From: Candidatus Gromoviella agglomerans
GTDB taxonomy: Bacteria; Pseudomonadota; Alphaproteobacteria; CAJXXZ01; G021065005
Reading direction: 5' to 3'
NCBI RefSeq assembly: GCF_021065005.1
Contig: NZ_CP069247.1
Span: forward strand, 372,001 to 436,000
Length of the DNA: 64,000 nt
Part shown: in pieces, positions 28,512 through 35,417 of the stretch
Layout: each line of letters opens with the position of its first letter
Position numbering within the stretch: the stretch's first letter is position 1
Program-made: the position numbers and the translations under genes
The notes under the pieces: generated by a model
What the model was told of the DNA's origin: nothing
The model's input: only the letters and a program-made list of their open reading frames with translations
Databases searched by the model: none

Positions 28512-29072
28512 ATGACCGACAACAATTTACTACAGAGAGTTACAGAAGAAAATGGCAATATAACATCAGTAAAATCATTATTAGATGGAAAACTACATGG
28601 AGAGAGTTTTACATACAAAAATGGCATTTTATCTCAACGTGTGTCTTACAAAAATGGCTCTCTTCACGGATCAATGGAGATATATGAAAATGGGGCATTA
28701 ATGCTAATTACAAATTACGAAGAAGGTAAGAAAAATGGAGTAGAAATCATATATGATTCAAAAAATCATCTTCCGCTATCACTCACAAATTATATGAAAG
28801 GAATGCAACATGGACCATCTTTAACATACCATTCAAATGGCATGATCATTACGTATACTCAATATGCAGATGGATTGAAAAATGGAGTTTATAAAAGATA
28901 TGGAAAAAATTCCAATATAGAATACGAAGGACACTACGTAAAAGATAAAAAAGAAGGTATTTTTAAGACTTATCATGAAAATGGAAAGATTGCAATTATT
29001 GAACTATACCAAAGTGGAGCTCTGGCATATCCAATAAAGGAGTATGACGAAGACGGCAAGGAAAAAAAATAG
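28512..29072 (+). CDS. MORN-repeat protein of the YwqK type
   Basis: 186 residues made of about seven to eight repeats of roughly 22 residues with the pattern Y.nG.....Y.nGk.hG, for example KLHGESFTYKNGILSQRVSYKNG, and with GLKNGVYKRY later. This is the MORN_2 / YwqK family, sometimes annotated as antitoxin. No signal peptide or membrane segment is seen. Its last 29 bases overlap the start of the amidase gene, so the two are probably co-translated. An immunity, scaffolding or host-directed role is possible; none is shown. Confidence 0.85.
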   Translation: MTDNNLLQRVTEENGNITSVKSLLDGKLHGESFTYKNGILSQRVSYKNGSLHGSMEIYENGALMLITNYEEGKKNGVEIIYDSKNHLPLSLTNYMKGMQHGPSLTYHSNGMIITYTQYADGLKNGVYKRYGKNSNIEYEGHYVKDKKEGIFKTYHENGKIAIIELYQSGALAYPIKEYDEDGKEKK

Positions 29073-30258
29073 TAAAATTGATTATGTAATAAGATCTATT
29101 GCAATAATTATATGTTATAGCAATATTAAAAAATTGACTACAAGACATGAATTACACACAAAAATAAAAGTACAGGTCCAAAATGCTTTGGCAAGAATAG
29201 AAAAAACATCAAATATGAAATCAGTAAAAACATATGATGTTCTGTCTTTATTTGAGTTGAATTTTTACACTAATCTCATTTTACAAGGAATAAATGTAAG
29301 CTTTGAATACTTCGGAATCGTTCCCATGATCAACTCTACTCACTCAGCCCAATCGTTTATGAAAAACACATTTTCTCCATTTATTGTCTATCATCATACA
29401 GGTACAGATTCTCTTTCATCAGTAATACATAGCTTTAAACGTAAAAAAGCATTCTCTCATCTGCTAATTGCAGTTGAAGGTACTGTTTTTGTTATACTTC
29501 CACTATGGTGTACTGCATATCACGCTGGATATGGAAAATTCTACATAGAAAATAAATTGTTTAGCGATTTTAACAATTGTTTGGGAGTTGAGTTTGTATC
29601 AAATGGATTTGAACAAATATCGACAGTACAACTGAACTCTAATACAGAAAGCAATCAATTCATAGTTGGTAATACAAAGTTTTTTCCATTCTCTTCACAG
29701 CAAAATAAAGTTGCAAAAATTCTACCAAAAATATGGATGCAGGTGTCAAAATGCAAAAATCAATCCCCTTTGGTTGTTTCTCATAATTTAATCGACCCTT
29801 TTCGAAAATTTGATTGCAATCCTCTTGTAGATATAGCAAGTATTAATTTATCTGTAAACAAATCTCTTAAGGTAGAAACAATTTCTATTAATATAGCAGA
29901 TATTAAAAATATGGATACACAAGTTCAAATAGCAAAATTACAAGAATTTTTGATAAATAGGTCAAATTTGATAAAGATTTTCAAATCTCTAAATATATTT
30001 ATTCCAGAAAATTACACCTACCTACATGTTTTTCTGGCAATAAGAGCTGTGATATGGAATTTGTGTTCTATGAACGATTTTATTCATCAAATGTCCCTAA
30101 TTTCAACAGTTGATAAGCAAATAACTCGCTACTGCATGCTAATAGCATATGATATTTTTTTCAATATAAATGATCATCATTTGAAAAATAAATATATTGT
30201 AGAATCAATACTTGTGTTGATCGAATTTGTAGAAAAACTCAGTTCATCACAAAATTAG
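29044..30258 (+). CDS. N-acetylmuramoyl-L-alanine amidase domain protein (Amidase_2)
   Basis: 404 residues. Residues about 112-262 form an AmpD-like zinc amidase: YHHT at 116-119 (first ligand), SHLLIAVEGTVFVILP, CTAYHAG at 156-162, LGVEF, and the second and third ligands in VSHNLIDPFRKFD (H247, D257). The 110-residue N-terminal and 140-residue C-terminal parts are unassigned and mainly helical. No signal peptide is visible. It could recycle muropeptides, as AmpD does (an AmpG-like permease is at 45.5 kb), or act as a secreted effector given its MORN partner and the VgrG. The start is uncertain. Confidence 0.75.
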   Translation: MTKTARKKNSKIDYVIRSIAIIICYSNIKKLTTRHELHTKIKVQVQNALARIEKTSNMKSVKTYDVLSLFELNFYTNLILQGINVSFEYFGIVPMINSTHSAQSFMKNTFSPFIVYHHTGTDSLSSVIHSFKRKKAFSHLLIAVEGTVFVILPLWCTAYHAGYGKFYIENKLFSDFNNCLGVEFVSNGFEQISTVQLNSNTESNQFIVGNTKFFPFSSQQNKVAKILPKIWMQVSKCKNQSPLVVSHNLIDPFRKFDCNPLVDIASINLSVNKSLKVETISINIADIKNMDTQVQIAKLQEFLINRSNLIKIFKSLNIFIPENYTYLHVFLAIRAVIWNLCSMNDFIHQMSLISTVDKQITRYCMLIAYDIFFNINDHHLKNKYIVESILVLIEFVEKLSSSQN

Positions 30259-30313
30259 TATGGTCTTTGTTTTTAATTCAATCTAATATTAGTTGTATGA
30301 AATTTATTTCAGT

Positions 30314-30871
30314 ATGTTTTCTGATATAAAAAATAGAACTGATAATGGTATGAATAAATGTTTCGAGCATTTTCGAGAAGAGCTTTCAAAGCTTCGAAGC
30401 AATAGAGCATCTATTGGTATGGTCGATTCTATAAAATTCAAAGACTCTTACGGTGGAGAAACTATGATAAAACATTCAGCTAATCTCAGCTCATCAGATA
30501 TGTCAATAACAATTCAACCTTGGGATCCAAAAAATATTCCTGCTATTTCTAAAGCAATTATTGATGCTAATATAGGTTTAACCCCAAACTCATCTGCTAC
30601 GTCTATTTTAATTCAAATTCCGAAACTCACAGTGGATAAGGTCAAAGATATAGTAAAAAGAGCAAACGTACTTGCAGAAGAAGCAAAAATTTCTATTCGA
30701 AAGATCAGACAAGAATCAATTGATGTTATAAAAAAATTAAAGCAAAATAAGAGCATATCTCAAGATGATGAAAAGCGATTCTCTGCTGAAATACAGAAAA
30801 TAACCGATCATTACTCGAAAAATGTAGAAGATTTACTCAAACATAAAGAAATTGAATTGTCAAATTTGTAA
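30314..30871 (+). CDS. frr: Ribosome recycling factor
   Basis: 185 residues from the ATG at 30314, the natural family start; the frame is open to a TTG at 30293. RRF motifs include HFREELSKLRSNRASIGMVDSI, MSITIQPWDPKNIPAISKAI and KDIVKRANVLAEEAKISIRKIRQ. It splits post-termination ribosomes with EF-G. It ends 11 bp before uppS, preserving the common frr-uppS order, while pyrH is displaced. Confidence 0.97.
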   Translation: MFSDIKNRTDNGMNKCFEHFREELSKLRSNRASIGMVDSIKFKDSYGGETMIKHSANLSSSDMSITIQPWDPKNIPAISKAIIDANIGLTPNSSATSILIQIPKLTVDKVKDIVKRANVLAEEAKISIRKIRQESIDVIKKLKQNKSISQDDEKRFSAEIQKITDHYSKNVEDLLKHKEIELSNL

Positions 30872-30882
30872 GTTGGAGGCGT

Positions 30883-31731
30883 ATGCATATAGCCATAATA
30901 ATGGATGGAAACAGGAGATGGGCAAAGGCAAATGGAGCCTCTCTTTTGACTGCTTATCGTAAAGGAGTGAGTGTTTTAATGGATATTGCCAAATATCTTG
31001 CTTGTCGTAAAGATGTGCACGAACTTACTGTATATGCATATTCTCTTGCAAACATTAATCGCTCTCAAATGGAGAAAGAAGTCATGAGTACAGTGTTTCA
31101 AGAATCTCTTAAAGAAACTAGAGAAATTTTTGTGTCCCATGATATTAAAGTAAAAATGATTGGTAGAAAAGATTCTCTTAGTAAAGATGAATTAAATCAC
31201 ATAATAGAACTTGAAAATGCAACTTATAATTGCCAATCATTAATATTAAACGTTTGCTTTTATTACAGCGGTCAATGGGAAATTGCTAACGCTGTCCTTC
31301 AGTTATTCAGGAATTTCTTTGAAAATCAACATTTGATGGAGTCTTATGATTCATATATGCATGAATGCAAAAAAAATTATGAACAAACAAATGTAATAAA
31401 TCGAAATGAGTGCAGTGAAAGTGTTGTTCCAAATGCAATCTCAAATTCCCTATCTAATAAACATTTTTCTGAATTCAAAAATCAAAATAATTGTTATCCT
31501 CAATTTATGAACATTGATGAAATACAAAAATACTTGTCAGAACATTTGCTCAGAGATGTCGATTTATGTATTAGACCAAGTGGAGAACAGAGACTGAGCA
31601 ATTTTTTGCTATGGAGTAATGCTTATGCTGAATTTATGTATTCTCAGACTCTATGGCCGGATTTCTCGATAAATGAATTAAATATTATGATTCAAGAATT
31701 TTATAATCGTGATCGACGATTTGGGATATGA
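30883..31731 (+). CDS. uppS: Isoprenyl (undecaprenyl) diphosphate synthase
   Basis: 282 residues with a GGAGG Shine-Dalgarno. The catalytic aspartate is in AIIMDGNRRWAKANG, and the C-terminal substrate motif reads DLCIRPSGEQRLSNFLLW. It makes the C55 carrier lipid for peptidoglycan. It is longer than usual because of an insertion of about 50 residues (roughly 145-200, asparagine-rich) before the C-terminal motif. The NYGGR motif reads YYSGQ. It forms a unit with frr. Confidence 0.93.
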   Translation: MHIAIIMDGNRRWAKANGASLLTAYRKGVSVLMDIAKYLACRKDVHELTVYAYSLANINRSQMEKEVMSTVFQESLKETREIFVSHDIKVKMIGRKDSLSKDELNHIIELENATYNCQSLILNVCFYYSGQWEIANAVLQLFRNFFENQHLMESYDSYMHECKKNYEQTNVINRNECSESVVPNAISNSLSNKHFSEFKNQNNCYPQFMNIDEIQKYLSEHLLRDVDLCIRPSGEQRLSNFLLWSNAYAEFMYSQTLWPDFSINELNIMIQEFYNRDRRFGI

Positions 31732-32009
31732 GACAGAAAGCTGTTGAAATATTTTTTTGAATGTCAAGCAAATGACATGATAATCATATTGAAAACAAAA
31801 AAAGTATTCGTTGAATTCTGAAAATTTTGATATTGTATTTTTTATTAAAAATTACATTCATGTAATGAGTCTCAATATCAAATTCATTATCATTTAGCTT
31901 TTTCGGTAATACTTATAAATATTTTTTTAAATATATATTTACGTTTTTTCAATTATTGCTATATACATTAATTCTCAGTAAAATGTCAAAATAATTGTGA
32001 AATGGTTTG

Positions 32010-32888
32010 ATGAAAAGATCAGTTCTTGGACAAGGGTTATCAGCCTTGATTGGCAATCAATCATCAAATATTTCTGATGTACTATGTGATGATATTATCC
32101 TTAATCCTTACCAACCAAGAAAATTCATCGATGAGATTAAATTACAGGAATTATCACATTCTATCATTGCAAATGGAGTAATTACTCCTATTATTGTTCG
32201 CAAGTCCTCTGATGGAAAATTTGAATTGGTGGCTGGAGAACGAAGACTACGTGCTGCAAAAATTGCAGGATTGAGCAAAATCCCAGCACATATTTTATCT
32301 GTTACTGATGATATTGCTTGTGAAATGGCGTTGCTAGAAAATATTCAGCGAGAGGATTTAACTATAATAGATGAAGCTCATGGTTATCAAAATCTAATTA
32401 CTGTTTTTCATTACACTCAAGAGAAAATTGCTGATCGTATAGGTAAAAGCAGAAGTCATGTGGCAAATATTCTAAGAATACTGAATCTACCAGAAAAAAT
32501 TCAATCAATGATTAATGATGGATTACTTTCTTTTGGTCATGCAAAAATTCTCCTTCAGTCAAAAAATTGTCTTCAAGATGCGGAAATGATAGTTACAAAA
32601 GGCTTGAGTGTGAGAGAGTATGAAAATATTACCAAAGGAGCAAGTGATTTTTCAAAAAAGATTGAAAATCTGAAAAATTTGACAGTCAAAGACTCTTGTA
32701 ATGACAAATTAAAGAAAATTTCAGTGATTGAAGATCAACAAGAATTGACTAGAATTCAGGATTTCATTGCTGAGAAACTAAATCTTAGCGTTAAGGTAGA
32801 AGCTCGAAATGAAGGAATAGTTGTTGAAATATCATGCCAAAATGCATTGGAAATTAGTCGAATTTTGAAAATAATCTCATTATCTTGA
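32010..32888 (+). CDS. parB: Chromosome-partitioning protein ParB (Spo0J)
   Basis: 292 residues from the ATG at 32010. The N-terminal SVLGQGLSALIG peptide contacts ParA; the CTP-binding domain has the C motif AGERRLRAAKIAGL; the ENIQREDLTIIDEAHGY segment and helix-turn-helix KIADRIGKSRSHVANILR follow, then a C-terminal dimer domain. It binds parS and spreads. Three parS-like sites lie at 23.6, 34.7 and 36.7 kb. It is 12.5 kb from parA rather than next to it. Confidence 0.97.
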   Translation: MKRSVLGQGLSALIGNQSSNISDVLCDDIILNPYQPRKFIDEIKLQELSHSIIANGVITPIIVRKSSDGKFELVAGERRLRAAKIAGLSKIPAHILSVTDDIACEMALLENIQREDLTIIDEAHGYQNLITVFHYTQEKIADRIGKSRSHVANILRILNLPEKIQSMINDGLLSFGHAKILLQSKNCLQDAEMIVTKGLSVREYENITKGASDFSKKIENLKNLTVKDSCNDKLKKISVIEDQQELTRIQDFIAEKLNLSVKVEARNEGIVVEISCQNALEISRILKIISLS

Positions 32889-33089
32889 TTGTTGTTCATT
32901 CAATATCATATAATTCGTAATTGAAATCTGTCCTTGAATAATTTAATTAAGGTCGCTTTGTGAATTTTACAAATAAGTGTAAAAAAAATTGAGAAATCTT
33001 TGATGATTTGAGAAATATTATTATCGAAATACATTTAATAAACAACATTTCATTCAAAAAATACTTTTATCAACCTTGTTTTTTTAAAT

Positions 33090-33470
33090 TTACTCAGTGT
33101 AAGTTACAGAATGCTGATCTTCTTCTTCGATTTCGATTCTTCCCATAGCAAATTCACACATGCAATGAGATTCTTTTGTCAAAATTGGTTCACCGTTATG
33201 TCTGATTGTTTTGTGCCCTCTGCTCCATGGAGCATGAACTCCAGGTTTACAAGGTCCTTTAAATCCCGTAAATGTTGGGAACCCTAATGGATTTAGAGGT
33301 GATCTGCATTCATCAAAATCAGGAATGTTCTCAAATGGTTTGAAGTCCATGACTGTTAAGATTGCTCTATTCTTTGGTCCAACAGTATCGTGGTTAGTTT
33401 CTTTCAGTGTTTTATGCCTTATAGGGCTATGATGGCATTTCACTCTTACTCCAGCAAATATCAGATCCAT
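33090..33470 (-). CDS. PAAR-like DUF4280 protein, probable T6SS tip component
   Basis: 126 residues. The DUF4280 pattern is visible: AGVRVKCHHS at the start, ILTVMDFKPFENIPDFDECRSPLNPLGFPT in the middle, a GPCKPGVHAPW segment, and ESHCMCEFAMGRIEI near the end. DUF4280 proteins are PAAR-like caps for VgrG spikes. Cysteine and histidine positions fit a metal-stabilised tip. It stands alone between parB and atpB, 5 kb from vgrG. No effector domain is fused. Confidence 0.8.
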   Translation of the reverse strand: MDLIFAGVRVKCHHSPIRHKTLKETNHDTVGPKNRAILTVMDFKPFENIPDFDECRSPLNPLGFPTFTGFKGPCKPGVHAPWSRGHKTIRHNGEPILTKESHCMCEFAMGRIEIEEEDQHSVTYTE

Positions 33471-33597
33471 AAATTGAATTTTAAGGCATGTAGTGCATTA
33501 TAACTGGAAACATCTTTAATTCTAGTTAAATTCATTATCTTTATAACAAGATTTGAAAATAAAAATTGTCATAGTATATTTATTCCAATTTGATGAG

Positions 33598-34374
33598 TTA
33601 ATGCGATCCTAGATTTAATGCATCTCCGATATATATTGATGTCAGCGTTACAAATATGTAAGATTGTAAAAAAGCAACCATTATCTCAAAACCAACCAAA
33701 ATTACGTTTATCGAAAATGGCAAAACGCCAATTGTTATTCCCAATATTATCACAAAACTCGCGAAAACTTTGATCATTGCATGTCCTGCAACCATATTTG
33801 CAAAAAGTCTTATTGCTAAGCTAAATGGGCGAGAAATGAATGAGATTATTTCGATTGGAATTAATATTGGGAGTATATATTTCGGAGTTTCTTTCGGTAT
33901 AAATATCGATAAAAATTTTAATCCGTGTGCTCTAAATCCTATTATAATTGAGATTAAAAATGCAAACATTGATAGAAATGTCGTGACAACAATTTGTGCA
34001 GTGAACGTGAATCCAAATGGAATCATTCCAAGCATGTTTCCCATCAAAATGTAAAAAAATAAAGAAAATATAAATGCAGAGTACTTCTCTCCATCTTTCC
34101 CTATGTGCTCATGAACTATTTTTTTCACAAATTTTATCGCTATTTCTAGCATAATTTGTTGTTTTGTTGGAGTCCCATTGATTTTTCTACAGCAAAAATA
34201 AGTGATCGAGATGAATATTATCACTCCCATAATCATCATTAACGCTGAATTAGTCAGCGAAATGTCAATGCCGAACAAATGGACATCAAAGATCTTTTTT
34301 ATCTTAAACTGACTTATTGGATCGATCGAAAATTCACTCAAATTAATCATGTCTTTTATGTTTGGAAAATTCAT
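33598..34374 (-). CDS. atpB: ATP synthase F0 subunit a
   Basis: 258 residues from the ATG at 34374 (the frame is open to a TTG at 34419). The proton-channel helix SRPFSLAIRLFANMVAGHAMI contains the essential arginine, and the following GFEIMVAFLQSYIFVTLTSIYIGDAL is typical. It is separated by 33 kb from the atpE-b'-b genes at the window start, an unusual split of the F0 operon. It ends in its own transcription context, next to DUF4280 and mrpC, on the minus strand. Confidence 0.96.
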   Translation of the reverse strand: MNFPNIKDMINLSEFSIDPISQFKIKKIFDVHLFGIDISLTNSALMMIMGVIIFISITYFCCRKINGTPTKQQIMLEIAIKFVKKIVHEHIGKDGEKYSAFIFSLFFYILMGNMLGMIPFGFTFTAQIVVTTFLSMFAFLISIIIGFRAHGLKFLSIFIPKETPKYILPILIPIEIISFISRPFSLAIRLFANMVAGHAMIKVFASFVIILGITIGVLPFSINVILVGFEIMVAFLQSYIFVTLTSIYIGDALNLGSH

Positions 34375-34476
34375 TACAAATTCAACAAAATTTACTGATA
34401 ATAACACGAAGTAGTACAATTAAAAACAAGATTAAAGATTATTATCTCAGAAGCAAAAAACTCCTCTTAAATTGAC

Positions 34477-34903
34477 AAAAATCTCTCATTAAGTCAATGA
34501 ATCCATTGGGATATAATTATCATAAAAGTTGCTAAACTTATAACGATTGAGGTCAAAATCATCGCTTGGGCAAGTGGATTTGACATTTTTTTTGTGCTAT
34601 TTTTGGTGAGAATTAAGTTTGTGATTTTATCAAAATCAAGAAATTTTTCGATTGTAACAACATTTTTTGTAGAAAAAGCCTTATGGAGAGTCAGTTTTGA
34701 ATCTATCAAATTTGCAAAAATATCAGAAAAGTTCGCACGGAATTGTTCCACGTGGAACAATTTAACGAAGATTGCATTATACCTGAGATTTTTTTTAACA
34801 ATTCTTAGGACATTTTTATCCTCTTTTGAACAGAAATTTTTATGCTTTTTTTGATTTTTGATGCGAAATCTTTCTCCAAAATATGAAATTGAAAATTTTT
34901 GAG
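34477..34903. repeat. 427-bp direct repeat, copy 2
   Basis: Same sequence as 23372-23798, offset 11,105 bp, same orientation. In this copy the sequence is the last 136 codons or so of an intact mrpC plus 17 bases beyond its stop. This is therefore the likely source copy. The upstream boundary lies inside the mrpC insertion, not at a domain edge. Confidence 0.93.
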
Positions 34904-35417
34904 CGCAATTTTCTGCTCCTAGCTTGTATTGTTCATGTGCTATTTTGTTGATTTGTAAAGTGTTTTTATACAAAAAATTTATTTCATAATATATTTTTGC
35001 AAAAATCTTATTGTTCATATTGAAAAATTGTAGAAAAACTGGAAATTTACTGAAAAATTGATCAAAATTCATTGAATTAATAAAACATAAATCATTCTCA
35101 TTTGTGAAAAACTCTTCTGGTACAAGATAATTTTGCTCATAACTCAATAATTCATCAATTGAAAATAATTCATATTTATTCATTTTCCAATTCTTTACAA
35201 AATTAGAGTTTGGCTCTGTAACTTTATCGGAAATTGTTTTATGCAAAAATGCGGGTGAAAAACTTTCAAACTCCCCGCAAGCTAGTATTAGCAAATTAAA
35301 TCCGTAACCTAGCAATGTTAGTCCAATAATTTTTCGAACTTTACACTCTGAGAGTAATGTATATATTCCGCAACCTATAATGCAGCTAAATGTTGTGACT
35401 ATTGTTATATAATCCAT
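34494..35417 (-). CDS. mrpC: Mrp antiporter subunit C with a large internal insertion
   Basis: 307 residues, against about 110-115 for the family. Two N-terminal helices (residues 4-20 and about 30-46, with ECKVRKIIGLTLLGYGFNLLILA) and the third helix (NPLAQAMILTSIVISLATF, from residue about 280) match MrpC/NuoK. Between them lie about 225 residues rich in K, N and F with no recognisable domain. The normal loop here is about 25 residues. The gene start overlaps mrpA by 32 bp. A parS-like site lies inside the insertion (codons 220-225, FHVEQF). Confidence 0.85.
   Translation of the reverse strand: MDYITIVTTFSCIIGCGIYTLLSECKVRKIIGLTLLGYGFNLLILACGEFESFSPAFLHKTISDKVTEPNSNFVKNWKMNKYELFSIDELLSYEQNYLVPEEFFTNENDLCFINSMNFDQFFSKFPVFLQFFNMNNKIFAKIYYEINFLYKNTLQINKIAHEQYKLGAENCAQKFSISYFGERFRIKNQKKHKNFCSKEDKNVLRIVKKNLRYNAIFVKLFHVEQFRANFSDIFANLIDSKLTLHKAFSTKNVVTIEKFLDFDKITNLILTKNSTKKMSNPLAQAMILTSIVISLATFMIIISQWIH
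34744..34759. promoter_or_regulatory. parS-like ParB binding site 2
   Basis: TGTTCCACGTGGAACA, identical to the other two sites; palindrome extends to 22 bp (34741-34762). It is inside the coding sequence of the mrpC insertion and in copy 2 of the 427-bp repeat. Confidence 0.87.

Noticed and set aside
23372-34903. The 427-bp repeat as an insertion sequence or transposon
   Set aside because: No terminal inverted repeats, target duplications or transposase are visible; the contents are mrpC and a parS site.
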